A DNA stretch of 64,000 nt, from positions 136,331 to 200,330 of the forward strand of contig DFJF01000004.1 of assembly GCA_002372935.1 (NCBI GenBank). The letters are read 5' to 3'. Shown piece after piece: positions 16,318-25,249 of this stretch (within the stretch, counting starts at the first letter, position 1; the number at the start of each line of letters is the position of its first letter). The DNA comes from Clostridiales bacterium UBA3678. Its GTDB lineage: Bacteria; Bacillota; Clostridia; TANB77; CAG-508. The position numbers and the translations under genes were made by a program. The notes under the pieces are model-generated. The model was not told the origin of the DNA, made no database searches, and saw only the letters and a program-made list of their open reading frames with translations.

Positions 16318-18675
16318 TTACTTTCTAGCAAATTTTCTTTCAATGTCATATTTTGACATTTTTATTACAGTCGGTCTTCCATGAGGACAAGAAAATGGAT
16401 TTGGAAGTTCTAATAACTCATCCATTAAACTTTTTACTTCTTCTTCTGTTAATGCCATATTTGCCTTGACCGCTGCTTTACATGCAACTGTTGCTATGAA
16501 TTTTTCTTCTTTTTCTTGTTTTGCTGTTCTTGCTATTGTATTTATTTCATCTAATGTTTCCATAAATAATTCTTTTGTATCAAGATCAATACATACATCT
16601 GGCACTCCTGAAACCTTTAATGCATTTTCACCAAATTCTTCCACTATAAAACCAGCTTTTTCAAATAAATCAAAATTATCTTTTGCAATACTCATTTCTT
16701 TATTTGTTACTGTAATAATGTCTGGCAATAATAAAAGTTGACTTTCATTTTCCTTTTTACTATAAAAATTCTTTTTTACTTTTTCATACAAAATTCTCTC
16801 ATGTGCAGCATGTTGATCCATGATATATAACTCATTATTCATTTCTAAAATTATATATGTTTTAAATGCAATACCAATAAATTTGTATGTTGGCTTTTTA
16901 TATTCTTCAATATCTTCAAAAACAGATATATTGTCATTTAAATCTTCGTCTTTTATTTGATACTCTCCATTGTTTTCTGTATTATCAATTTCAGTCTTTG
17001 TTTCTTTTTCATCTTCTTTTGTACTAATAGGAGCTTTTCCAAATAGTTTTTCATACATTTCTTCAAATGATAAAATTTGCTCTTTTACTTCTTTTATTTT
17101 TTCCTCTCCAGTTTCTTGTATTTTCTCTTTTTCTGTTTTTACTGTTTCTTCTTCTATATCATCAGTTTTTATTTTTATTGGTTCTTCCACTATATCATCA
17201 GTTTTTATTTTTATTAGTTCTTCCTCTATATCATCAGTTTTTATTTTTATTGGTTTTTCCTCTATATTATCAGTCTCTGTTTTTGTAAACTTTTTGCTAA
17301 TATCTTCTACTAATTCTTCTTTCTTCAAATTTTTTTCAATATTAAATGCATTTGATGAAATCTCATTATATTTTTGTGACATCTTTTTATAGTCGTCAGT
17401 AAATTTTATTTGAGGATTTTGATCTATTTGATTTTGTAATTGGTTCTGTAATTCTTTTAGCTTCTTAAATACATCCATATTTTCCGAACTGGCTTTCTTT
17501 GTTTCATTATTAGTGATAATTGTAGATTCAGTTATGTATTCTTCTTTATTTTCTTTATCAGTTCTATTAAAATCTAATGATTGTCTTTTACCAAATAATC
17601 CACCATTACCTGAATTGTAGTCAATTTTGAAAGCATCTTTATTTGCTTCTTTTATTTCTTTATTTTTCTCTCTATCTGAAATTAAATCTGAACCAAGTAA
17701 TGTACTTTTTATTGCATGATATACTGCTTGAAAAGCAACATTTTCTTCTGCAAACCTAACTTCAAGTTTTGCAGGGTGGACATTTACATCAACTTTTTCT
17801 TGATCCATATCCAAATTCAATATTAAAAATGCAAATTTTCCAATTGGTATCATTCCCTTATATGCTTGTTCTGCAGCTGCTCTTAGAGTTTTATCTTTTA
17901 TATATCTTTTATTTACAAAAAATATTTGATTTGATCTATTTGAACGAGCTATAGCCGGCTTTCCAATAACTCCATTTATTTTTATATATTCATATTCATA
18001 AGATACTGGGATTATTTCTTCTGCAATTTCTTTTCCATAAATACTATATACTACTGACTTTAAATCTCCATTTCCATTTGTTTGAATTGTAGTTTTTCCT
18101 GTATTTATTAATTTTATTGCTATTTCTGGATGAACAAGAGCTATTCTTTCGATTACATCTTCAATATAGCCTGTTTCTGTAAAATCTTTCTTTAAAAACT
18201 TATACCTAACTGGTGTGTTATAAAATAGATTTCTTACAGTTATTGATGTTCCTTTACTACATGCAGCATCTTCTATATTTAATATATCTCCACCTTCAAC
18301 AGATATCTTTGTTCCTATTTCAGAGTCTTCTGTTTTAGAAATTAATTCTACATTTGATATTGCTGCAATACTTGCTAATGCCTCACCTCTAAAGCCCATA
18401 GATTTTACTTCTTTTAAGTCTTCTGCAGAACGTATCTTACTTGTTGCATGTCTTTCAAAAGCAAGTTCTACATCATCTCTTGATATTCCTTTTCCATTAT
18501 CTGTTATTCTTATATATGATATTCCACCATTTTTTATCTCTACAGTAATATTAGTTGCTCCAGCATCTATTGAATTTTCCATCATCTCTTTTACTACTGA
18601 AGCTGGTCTCTCAATTACTTCTCCTGCAGCTATTTGATTAATTGTTAATTCATCTAATAATACTATTTTTCCCAT
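16318..18675 (-). CDS. mutL: DNA mismatch repair protein MutL
   Basis: 785 residues, longer than usual because of an extended linker. N-terminal GHKL ATPase with IAAGEVIERPASVVKE, DNGKGI and GFRGEALASI; C-terminal domain with DQHAAHERILYEK (the endonuclease-type metal motif region), ACKAAVKA and CPHGRPTVI, as in nicking MutL proteins. Couples MutS recognition to strand incision. The linker holds 12-residue tandem repeats (IKIKTDDIEEE type). No mutS is visible next to it in this window. Confidence 0.94.
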   Translation of the reverse strand: MGKIVLLDELTINQIAAGEVIERPASVVKEMMENSIDAGATNITVEIKNGGISYIRITDNGKGISRDDVELAFERHATSKIRSAEDLKEVKSMGFRGEALASIAAISNVELISKTEDSEIGTKISVEGGDILNIEDAACSKGTSITVRNLFYNTPVRYKFLKKDFTETGYIEDVIERIALVHPEIAIKLINTGKTTIQTNGNGDLKSVVYSIYGKEIAEEIIPVSYEYEYIKINGVIGKPAIARSNRSNQIFFVNKRYIKDKTLRAAAEQAYKGMIPIGKFAFLILNLDMDQEKVDVNVHPAKLEVRFAEENVAFQAVYHAIKSTLLGSDLISDREKNKEIKEANKDAFKIDYNSGNGGLFGKRQSLDFNRTDKENKEEYITESTIITNNETKKASSENMDVFKKLKELQNQLQNQIDQNPQIKFTDDYKKMSQKYNEISSNAFNIEKNLKKEELVEDISKKFTKTETDNIEEKPIKIKTDDIEEELIKIKTDDIVEEPIKIKTDDIEEETVKTEKEKIQETGEEKIKEVKEQILSFEEMYEKLFGKAPISTKEDEKETKTEIDNTENNGEYQIKDEDLNDNISVFEDIEEYKKPTYKFIGIAFKTYIILEMNNELYIMDQHAAHERILYEKVKKNFYSKKENESQLLLLPDIITVTNKEMSIAKDNFDLFEKAGFIVEEFGENALKVSGVPDVCIDLDTKELFMETLDEINTIARTAKQEKEEKFIATVACKAAVKANMALTEEEVKSLMDELLELPNPFSCPHGRPTVIKMSKYDIERKFARK
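17149..17275. repeat. 36-bp in-frame tandem repeat inside mutL
   Basis: About three and a half 36-bp units, with matching TATATC (TATATT in the last) at 17155, 17191, 17227 and 17263. Each encodes a 12-residue unit near IKIKTDDIEEEP. Copy-number change would keep the reading frame. Confidence 0.85.
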
Positions 18676-18761
18676 ATATTTTTTCCTTTCTTAAGTTATA
18701 TGCAAATTATATCATTTATGCCTTTTTTTTGCAATGATATAAAGTAAAAAAAACTAAAGTA

Positions 18762-18788
18762 ACACTTTTTTTTGTTTTTCATATTATA
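18762..18788 (+). promoter_or_regulatory. Sigma-K/E-like promoter before small Cys-rich genes
   Basis: AC at 18762-18763, 16-bp gap, CATATTATA at 18780-18788, about 33 bp before the first small gene. This fits the Bacillus sigma-K pattern AC-N16-CATANNNTA. Weak without expression data. Confidence 0.45.
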
Positions 18789-18821
18789 TAACATAACAAT
18801 CAAAACAAAAGGAGGTTCATT

Positions 18822-18938
18822 ATGTGCTGTTGTAATAATGATGATAATGTAATCCTTTGGTTCATTATTTTATTCTTACTTCTTTTCTGTGGTGGATGTG
18901 GAAATAGAGGTTGTTGTTGTTCAAACTCTAATCCATAA
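18822..18938 (+). CDS. Small Cys-rich membrane protein (38 aa)
   Basis: Begins MCCCNNDDNV, has one short hydrophobic helix WFIILFLLLF, then GGCGNRGCCCSNSNP. Strong GGAGG ribosome site. The shape (tiny, one helix, Gly/Cys ends) recalls the YjcZ-type spore coat/cortex peptides, though no exact family is recognised. Followed 34 nt later by a similar gene; the pair probably forms one transcript from the sigma-K-like promoter. Confidence 0.65.
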   Translation: MCCCNNDDNVILWFIILFLLLFCGGCGNRGCCCSNSNP

Positions 18939-18972
18939 TTGCAATACTTAATTTTGAAAGGTGGTGAATTCT

Positions 18973-19092
18973 ATGCCAGAAAACAGAGGTTGTGGTGGAT
19001 TCGGCTTTGGCGGTGATGACTGCTGCTGGATTATCATATTAATCATATTAATTTGTTGTTGTTGTGGTGGAAATAGAAGCTGTGGTTGCTAG
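18973..19092 (+). CDS. Small Cys-rich membrane protein (39 aa), paralogue of 18822-18938
   Basis: MPENRGCGGFGFGGDDCC, a helix WIIILIILI, then CCCCGGNRSCGC. GGTGG ribosome site. The same plan as its neighbour: Cys clusters on both sides of one membrane helix. Ends just before a strong terminator. Probably a spore-layer component; inferred from shape and promoter only. Confidence 0.65.
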   Translation: MPENRGCGGFGFGGDDCCWIIILIILICCCCGGNRSCGC

Positions 19093-19100
19093 ATAATGCC

Positions 19101-19137
19101 AAAAAAAGATTCAGTTTAGCTTACTGAATCTTTTTTT
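19101..19137. terminator. Bidirectional terminator
   Basis: AAAAAAAGATTCAGT / ACTGAATCTTTTTTT hairpin, shared with the convergent gene at 19136. Confidence 0.9.
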
Positions 19138-19459
19138 AAATCTTAATAACTATTTCGTCTAAAATATCTTGCATGCCAAAAGGTGTTACTTCATTATTTC
19201 GTAAAATAGATAGTATCTTTTCTAATTCATTTTCATTTGTTGCAATATTGTCTGCCCTTTTACTTTCAATATTTACTTCTCCCTCTATAAATTCCGTCTT
19301 CACTACTTCCAAACCGTATTTGGCTTTAACATTTTCCTGATTTTCAATGACTTTGTAATAGTCTAACTTCATTGGATATTCTATATTGTCATTAGGATCG
19401 TCTTTATCTATAAAAATGCAATCAAAAAATGTTTTCAAGCCTAAACTCCTTTCTTCCAT
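19136..19459 (-). CDS. DUF6514-like protein
   Basis: 107-residue soluble protein with YGLEVVKTEF in the middle and LSILRNNEVTPFGMQDILDE at the end. The pattern matches, as far as I recall it, the DUF6514 family of clostridia; function unknown. Upstream (19531-19560) lie three 10-bp repeats of ATTTATCGCC type that could be an operator. Confidence 0.55.
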   Translation of the reverse strand: MEERSLGLKTFFDCIFIDKDDPNDNIEYPMKLDYYKVIENQENVKAKYGLEVVKTEFIEGEVNIESKRADNIATNENELEKILSILRNNEVTPFGMQDILDEIVIKI

Positions 19460-19578
19460 TTTTAACAGTACCTATCTATTATACTACAAAATCTTAAAAA
19501 ATCAATACCTTACATCAAGTTTTTTATTGCATTTATCGCCACTTATCGACATTTATTTACATAATTTTGCATAATATT

Positions 19579-19728
19579 TTACACATCTTGACTCATAGAA
19601 TTTTTATAAAAACTAGCTATTAATTTATCTAATTCCACACTAATTTTATAGATTTCATCATAATCAGCATTATCTTCTATGCTCTTGTTTAATTTATCTC
19701 TTAATTTACAAATTTCATCATTTAACAT
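19579..19728 (-). CDS. Spo0E-like aspartyl-phosphate phosphatase (49 aa)
   Basis: MLNDEICKLRDKLNKSIEDN followed by EIYKISVELDKLIASFY: the two-helix Spo0E fold with its SXXLDXLI signature. Family members dephosphorylate Spo0A~P and delay sporulation. The ORF is short but well supported by GGAGG before the ATG and an upstream TTGACT-N17-TACTCT promoter on the same strand (19800-19828). Monocistronic. Confidence 0.85.
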   Translation of the reverse strand: MLNDEICKLRDKLNKSIEDNADYDEIYKISVELDKLIASFYKNSMSQDV

Positions 19729-19799
19729 TTTAGTCCTCCTTTAATGCTACTAATTTTTATTTTTTTGATAAAAATTATTATTTTACTACATATATTACT

Positions 19800-19828
19800 A
19801 GAGTACCATATAAAAAAATCTTAGTCAA
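19800..19828 (-). promoter_or_regulatory. Sigma-A-type promoter for spo0E-like gene
   Basis: Minus-strand TTGACT (19823-19828), 17-bp spacer, TACTCT (19800-19805), about 70 bp before the start codon. Confidence 0.6.
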
Positions 19829-19904
19829 GCATTTTTTATGTTTTTTTACATTTTCGTATGACCTTATTTTACTTGATTTTTCAGCATTTTACAGTAATCG
19901 ACAA

Positions 19905-21179
19905 TTAAGAGTTTTTAATTACAGAAAAAACCATTTTTTCTGTATCAAAATCATTTTTTAATACTTGCTCTAAATAGTTTATATCTATACTTGTAATCTC
20001 TTCCAAATATTCAAAACTATTTATTCCATTCATAAAATCATTTAAAAACATTCTTGCAATATCAGATACATCATTATATTCTTTTATATATTCACCATAA
20101 AGCTTCTTTTTAATTCTTTCAAAATTTTCTTTATCTAATCCATTAGTTTTTAAATTTTTAATCTCTTCATTTAATTTATTATAAAATTCTTGTGGATTTC
20201 GAGATGAACCACTTATAAGGATGTGTGCATATTCATTTGTAAAATCAAATTCATAAGAAGGGCTATTTAGTAAAATTCCTGATTTATATAAATCTTGATA
20301 TAATGTAGAACTTTCACCTATAATCATATTTAGCAAAATACTTATTGCAATATCTTTTTTAACTTTTTGGGTTTGATTTGCAGGCTTACATTTTATTCCC
20401 ATAGTAAACAATGGTATACTCACATCCATTTTTACTTCAATATTTGGTTTTACTATAGATTCATCTTCTTCCTCATAAATTCTTTTTATTTCTCCTGATG
20501 AATTTTTGTTAATTAATCTCTTTTCAATTTCTTTTAAAATTTCTTCTGGAACAAAATCTCCACATACAACTAAGCACATATTTGATGGGTTATAAAAAGT
20601 ATTATAACATTTGTACAATATTTCTTTATCTATATGGCTTATAGTTTCTATTGTTCCTGTTATATCAAGCTTAACAGGATTATTATGATACATAGCTTCA
20701 AGTGCATTTAAATAAACTTTCCACTCTGGATAGTCATCATACATCATAATCTCTTGTCCAATTATTCCTTTTTCTTTTTCAACATTTTCATCTGTAAAAT
20801 ATGGATGCTGAACATAATCCATAAATTCATCTAATGCTTCATAAAAATTGTCAGTACACTCATAAAGAAATGCTGTATGAGTATTTGTAGTATATGCATT
20901 TGCATTAACTCCTAAACTAGATAAAACATCTAAACTATTTCTTCCATTTTCTTGTTCAAACATTTTATGTTCTAAAAAATGTGCTACACCTTTTGGTACT
21001 TCTGTAACTTCATTCTCGCCAGGTACAATAAATTTACTATCATTTGATCCATAATGAGTTCCAAAAATCACATATTTTTTTCTAATTCCAGCTTTAGGAA
21101 CAATGATTATAGTTAAACCATTTTTTAATTTTTCTATATATGCTTTTTCCTTGACTTTTAAATTTTCTATAACTTGCAT
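19905..21179 (-). CDS. M16-family zinc peptidase (YmfH-like, active-site subunit)
   Basis: 424 residues. The inverted zinc motif HXXEH is present as HFLEHKMFE, with downstream acidic ligand region (YPEWKVYLNALEAMYHN). In Bacillus the equivalent YmfF/YmfH pair is linked to a peptidase/EF-P modification function. Start taken at ATG 21179, 5 nt after GGAGG; the in-frame ATG at 21191 contains that ribosome site. Second gene of a leftward pair with the HXXEH-less partner at 21232-22497. Confidence 0.88.
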   Translation of the reverse strand: MQVIENLKVKEKAYIEKLKNGLTIIIVPKAGIRKKYVIFGTHYGSNDSKFIVPGENEVTEVPKGVAHFLEHKMFEQENGRNSLDVLSSLGVNANAYTTNTHTAFLYECTDNFYEALDEFMDYVQHPYFTDENVEKEKGIIGQEIMMYDDYPEWKVYLNALEAMYHNNPVKLDITGTIETISHIDKEILYKCYNTFYNPSNMCLVVCGDFVPEEILKEIEKRLINKNSSGEIKRIYEEEDESIVKPNIEVKMDVSIPLFTMGIKCKPANQTQKVKKDIAISILLNMIIGESSTLYQDLYKSGILLNSPSYEFDFTNEYAHILISGSSRNPQEFYNKLNEEIKNLKTNGLDKENFERIKKKLYGEYIKEYNDVSDIARMFLNDFMNGINSFEYLEEITSIDINYLEQVLKNDFDTEKMVFSVIKNS

Positions 21180-21231
21180 TTTATCCTCCAAATTTAATTT
21201 ATAATTATTTTTTTATTCAATTTATGTCTGC

Positions 21232-22497
21232 TTATTTTAGAAAATAAATTGTATTTATCTTTATTTTCTTAGCAAATTCTACTATTTCTTCTCTATTTAC
21301 TTTTTTTATAAATTCTACATATTGTTCAATACTTATATTGTCTTCACTTAATTCTTGTCCAAAAAAATATATTATTTCCGAATCTTGCTCATCACTTATA
21401 GATTCTATGTTAGATATAATTATTTTCTTTGCATTTGAAATATCTTCATCAGAAAAATCTGATTTTTCCATTGCTTCAACTTGTTCTTTTATAATTTTTA
21501 GAGCCTTTTCATAATTTGAAATTTCTATTCCTGCCATAACTAAAATATTTCCATAATTATAGTAGTATCTAGAATTTGCAGTATATGCTAAACTGGCTTT
21601 TTCTCTTACATTTTGAAAAAGTTTAGAGTTTGCGGTGCCTCCAAGTATTGCATTATACATCATTCCTATATATTTAAGATTTTTGTCAAATTCATCATTT
21701 TCTGAATTTATAACATCATAACCAATTACCAATTTTCCCTGTGTTACTTCCTGATTTTCATTTACAATATTTTCTTTTTCTAATTGTTTTTTCTTTTTAA
21801 ACTCTTTTTTATTATAAATTGGATCTCTTGAATCTAGTTTTTTTATGTTTTTGTTTTCTTCTAAAATTCTTTTAACATCAGCATTTTCTATTTTTCCAGA
21901 TACAAAAATATCTATTTTGCATTCATTTATTAATTTTTTATAATATTCATATAAATTTTTTTCATCTATTTTTTCTAAATCCTCTACATATCCATATTTG
22001 TACAAGCCCTCTGGTTCATTTTTATACATTTCTTCCATACATCTAAATAATGAATAAGAAGACTTATTATCTTTTTTTCCTTCTATAATTTGTTTTATAT
22101 TCTCTTTTTCTTGATTTACATAGTCTTTGCAGAATTTTTCTTCTTGAATAAAAGGGTCAAAAACAATTTCAGCCAACATATCTATACTTTTTTGTAACAA
22201 ATTTTCATTTTTTTTTGGCAAATATTCATCATTTATTGATTCAATATAAAATTTAAATACATGATTTTTACCTATTTTGTCTAAACCACAATCAAAATCC
22301 GCTCCATATATTTCTTCTAATTCTTTGCTTATTTCTTCTTGATCTTTAAATTCTTCACACCCTCTTCTTAAAACAGCAGATAATACTGCATTTTTAGTTA
22401 CATTTTCTCTTTCCAAGGGTGTACTTAAAAAAATTGCTATAAGATTAGTTTTAAATTTATTTGTGTTTATTAAATGTATTTTTATTCCCTGATTCAT
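21232..22497 (-). CDS. M16-family peptidase homologue lacking the zinc motif (YmfF-like)
   Basis: 421 residues of M16 fold. The region where HXXEH should be reads AVLSAVLRRGCEEF, so it is predicted inactive and likely pairs with the active subunit downstream, as in other two-subunit M16 enzymes. Start taken at ATG 22497, preceded by AAAGGAAA; a more upstream Met lies in the conserved leader. That leader (22513-22579) matches one upstream of the gene at 50313. Confidence 0.85.
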   Translation of the reverse strand: MNQGIKIHLINTNKFKTNLIAIFLSTPLERENVTKNAVLSAVLRRGCEEFKDQEEISKELEEIYGADFDCGLDKIGKNHVFKFYIESINDEYLPKKNENLLQKSIDMLAEIVFDPFIQEEKFCKDYVNQEKENIKQIIEGKKDNKSSYSLFRCMEEMYKNEPEGLYKYGYVEDLEKIDEKNLYEYYKKLINECKIDIFVSGKIENADVKRILEENKNIKKLDSRDPIYNKKEFKKKKQLEKENIVNENQEVTQGKLVIGYDVINSENDEFDKNLKYIGMMYNAILGGTANSKLFQNVREKASLAYTANSRYYYNYGNILVMAGIEISNYEKALKIIKEQVEAMEKSDFSDEDISNAKKIIISNIESISDEQDSEIIYFFGQELSEDNISIEQYVEFIKKVNREEIVEFAKKIKINTIYFLK

Positions 22498-22512
22498 ATT
22501 ATTTCCTTTTAC

Positions 22513-22579
22513 AAATATATTTAGGTTTTTATGTTGGTTTTGCCTATAAACCATCTATTTTGTGACATAATTAGTATAC
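22513..22579 (-). promoter_or_regulatory. Conserved leader element, copy 1
   Basis: On the minus strand: GTATACT, a TGGTTTATAG-N2-AAAACCA hairpin (22535-22553), then CTAAATATATTT (22513-22524), ending at the ribosome site of the M16 gene. The same ordered blocks occur at 50956-51014. Confidence 0.6.
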
Positions 22580-22713
22580 TTCAAATCGAATTTATTATTC
22601 AATTTTTTATTATGATTAATATTATACATATATTTAAAAAGTTTTTCAACCAATTTTTATTAGTTCATTATGATAAATTTGTCATAATTTTTTAGTCATT
22701 TTCTGTTATTCTA

Positions 22714-22742
22714 TTGACAAATTCATAATATCATTATATAAC
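22714..22742 (+). promoter_or_regulatory. Sigma-A-type promoter for the GH13 gene
   Basis: TTGACA (22714-22719), 17-bp spacer, TATAAC (22737-22742), about 50 bp before the start codon. Confidence 0.8.
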
Positions 22743-22792
22743 TAAAGTGTAAGCTTTATTTAACTTTTTCTTGTAAGAAAGGAGTAATTTAT

Positions 22793-24670
22793 ATGAGGCA
22801 ATTAAACGAACACCAAAAATCAAAACAAATATCACACAAAATCGATAAAATTGAAGAAAAAGAAAATAGTGAAGTTTTTAAAGTTTCAATCCGGATAAAC
22901 TTTTCATTAGGATTTATTGAAAATGTCAAGTTTGCCATTTCTATCCATGATCATAAAGATGTGTATGAACTTTATTATGTAAAAAACGAAGAAGATTGTG
23001 GAGAATTTTATGCTATTTTTGAGACCAATGTAGAAATTGCAAAAGTAGCTATTTGTTACTATTATTTTTCATTCTACGCAAATAGTGTTTTTCAGTACTA
23101 TAAAAAATTAAATATTACTGGAAATAATAGTATCATTAAAGAAGAATATTGGAAACTTTCTGTTGGGTTTGATGTTCCTGATTGGGCAAAAGGTGCTAAT
23201 ATGTATCATATTTTTGTTGATAGATTTTATAGATCATCTAAAAATAAATTATTACCTATGCCTAGAAGAACTATTCATGAAAATTGGAATGATCTCCCTA
23301 TTTTAGGGCCAGATGAAAATGGAATTTGGAATGCCGATTTTTATGGTGGTGATTTAATTGGAATTAAAGAAAAAATACCATATCTTAAATCTTTAAGTAT
23401 TGATATTATTTATTTAAGCCCAATATGTCTGAGCCAGTCAAATCATCGATATGATACTGCTGATTATGAAAATGTTGACCCTTATGTAGGAACAAATGAA
23501 GATTTAAAAGATCTTTGTGATGAACTTCATAAAAATGGTATGAAATTAATTCTTGATGCTGTTTTTAACCATACAGGTGATGACAGCAAATACTTTAACA
23601 AGCTTGGAACTTATCCAACAGTTGGAGCATATCAAAGTCAAGATTCTCCATTTTTTGATTTTTATGTAAGACGCTGGTTTCAAGGAGAACAGGATTTTTC
23701 TTACTGGTGGGGATTAGAAAATCTTCCAGAATGTGATTCAAACTCTAATCATTGGAGAGAATATATTTTCGGTGAAAATGGAGTAATTGACAAATGGTTT
23801 GCTTTGGGAATTGATGGATTACGGCTCGATGTAGCTGATTGTCTTAGTGATGAATTTATCGAAGGAATTGTTTCTGCAGTCAAAAGAAATAAAAAAGATG
23901 GTTTAGTTATCGGTGAGGTTTGGAAAAACCCAATGAGAATGAACCGTAGTTATATTTCTTCTGGTAAAGGAATGCATTCTGTAATGAATTATCTTCTTGT
24001 AGATGCTTTAATCAGATATTATAAATATACTGATATTTCTAAATTAGATAATACCATTCAAGAAATCATGAATGAATATCCTGAAGGAACAATTCAAACA
24101 ATGATGAATTTTACATCAACTCATGACATTTCAAGACTTATTGAGTTTTTCTCTACTAATTCATTTCAAGAATATGGAGAATGGTCTTGGGATTTGTTAA
24201 ATAGTGATTTAGGTTGGATTTCTTCACATAAGCTCACTCCATGTGAATACGATTATGGAAAAATCACTTTAAAATCATATATTACTGTTTTAGCATTTTT
24301 CCCTGGTATCTTTTCTATCTTTTATGGTGATGAAGTTGGTCATGAAGGAATTGGAAACCTTGCAAATAGAGGTCCATTTCCTTGGCATAGTGCAGACTTT
24401 GATTTACTTCAGTTTTTCCAGAAAATCTGTTTTATTCGTAAAAAGGAAACTTTTTTAAAAACAGCAGATTTAAAAATTCTTGAATTAAATGCTAATTATA
24501 TTTCTTATGAAAGATATGATGGTGAAAACTCTATTATTGTTATTGCTAGCAGAACACATCATGTTGTAAACTTAGATCAACAGTTTGACTCTTACGAAAT
24601 TATTTTTAATTTGCCAAATTGTTCGAAATCTGAGCTTTCTCCATATGGTGCTCTGGTTTTAAAAAATTGA
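22793..24670 (+). CDS. GH13 alpha-glucan hydrolase (neopullulanase/cyclomaltodextrinase type)
   Basis: 625 residues, no signal peptide, so cytoplasmic. An N-terminal beta domain (about residues 25-125) precedes the (beta/alpha)8 catalytic domain: ANMYHIFVDRFYRS, DAVFNHTGDDS, the nucleophile region GLRLDVADC (Asp346), acid/base VIGEVWKN (Glu375) and TSTHDISR (Asp445). The N-terminal domain fits the maltogenic amylase/neopullulanase subgroup, acting on maltodextrins taken up from outside. Stands alone with its own promoter and terminator. Confidence 0.9.
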   Translation: MRQLNEHQKSKQISHKIDKIEEKENSEVFKVSIRINFSLGFIENVKFAISIHDHKDVYELYYVKNEEDCGEFYAIFETNVEIAKVAICYYYFSFYANSVFQYYKKLNITGNNSIIKEEYWKLSVGFDVPDWAKGANMYHIFVDRFYRSSKNKLLPMPRRTIHENWNDLPILGPDENGIWNADFYGGDLIGIKEKIPYLKSLSIDIIYLSPICLSQSNHRYDTADYENVDPYVGTNEDLKDLCDELHKNGMKLILDAVFNHTGDDSKYFNKLGTYPTVGAYQSQDSPFFDFYVRRWFQGEQDFSYWWGLENLPECDSNSNHWREYIFGENGVIDKWFALGIDGLRLDVADCLSDEFIEGIVSAVKRNKKDGLVIGEVWKNPMRMNRSYISSGKGMHSVMNYLLVDALIRYYKYTDISKLDNTIQEIMNEYPEGTIQTMMNFTSTHDISRLIEFFSTNSFQEYGEWSWDLLNSDLGWISSHKLTPCEYDYGKITLKSYITVLAFFPGIFSIFYGDEVGHEGIGNLANRGPFPWHSADFDLLQFFQKICFIRKKETFLKTADLKILELNANYISYERYDGENSIIVIASRTHHVVNLDQQFDSYEIIFNLPNCSKSELSPYGALVLKN

Positions 24671-24676
24671 TGCCTC

Positions 24677-24708
24677 AAAAGGATATGGCTACTGCCATAT
24701 CCTTTTTT
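24677..24708 (+). terminator. Intrinsic terminator of GH13 gene
   Basis: AAAAGGATATGGC / GCCATATCCTTTTTT with TACT loop. Confidence 0.9.
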
Positions 24709-24775
24709 GTCAGTTTAAATTTAATACATTTATGTTACATAAAACTGGTAAATTATGGAATTTTTAATTATTTCC

Positions 24776-24804
24776 TTGCATTTTTAAAGTATTTATGATA
24801 TAAT
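24776..24804 (+). promoter_or_regulatory. Sigma-A-type promoter
   Basis: TTGCAT (24776-24781), 17-bp spacer, TATAAT (24799-24804), 34 bp before the next start. Confidence 0.75.
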
Positions 24805-24838
24805 ATAGTTCTATATCCAAAAGGAGGTATTCAGAAAA

Positions 24839-25054
24839 ATGGATGTTAACGAATTAATTGATAAGAGTATATGCTTCGATGAAGTGTATCGGAAAAAGCA
24901 GTTTTTATTATTGCTAGATGAGTTTCCTCAAATAAGAGAAGAGATTGAGATTTTAATGAAAAAGGAAAAAAATATTGAATGGGTCTTAAGAGCTGAGGAA
25001 GAAGATGTCTACTTTATTTTTGACGATGAACGTTGGAAAAGAAACAAAATATGA
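24839..25054 (+). CDS. Hypothetical 71-residue protein
   Basis: Soluble, acidic protein (MDVNELIDKSICFDEVYRKK start; WVLRAEEEDVYFIFDDER late). No family recognised. Supported by a good promoter, AAGGAGGT ribosome site and a downstream palindrome. It is the last gene before the IS21 element. Confidence 0.6.
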   Translation: MDVNELIDKSICFDEVYRKKQFLLLLDEFPQIREEIEILMKKEKNIEWVLRAEEEDVYFIFDDERWKRNKI

Positions 25055-25133
25055 AATAAAGCTTATGTTCAGTTATTATTTGTTGGTCATGAACGTTTTC
25101 CAGTAATTAAAATTTTCATTTTCTAACATCCAA

Positions 25134-25169
25134 AATCCCCAAAATTTCTAATTAGAAATTTTGGGGATT
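25134..25169. terminator. Perfect 17-bp-arm palindrome, likely terminator
   Basis: AATCCCCAAAATTTCTA pairs exactly with TAGAAATTTTGGGGATT around a 2-nt loop, followed by ACTTTTTTA. It ends 11 bp before the IS21 left end. Confidence 0.75.
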
Positions 25170-25180
25170 ACTTTTTTAGG

Positions 25181-25240
25181 TGTTAATGTCAATAAGGAAA
25201 TGTACAAAATTTTGAATTTAGTTATGTACAATTTTGTACA
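25181..25240. repeat. IS21 left terminal inverted repeat with three TGTACA boxes
   Basis: Starts TGTTAATGTCAATAAGGAAA; TGTACA at 25201-25206, 25225-25230 and 25235-25240. Mirrors 27296-27355. Confidence 0.85.
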
Positions 25241-25249
25241 TTATTAAAT

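Noticed and set aside
17067..17392. Long hydrophobic ORFs on the plus strand across the mutL linker
   Set aside because: They are the reverse-strand reading of the acidic repeat; no ribosome site and mutL is clearly the real gene.
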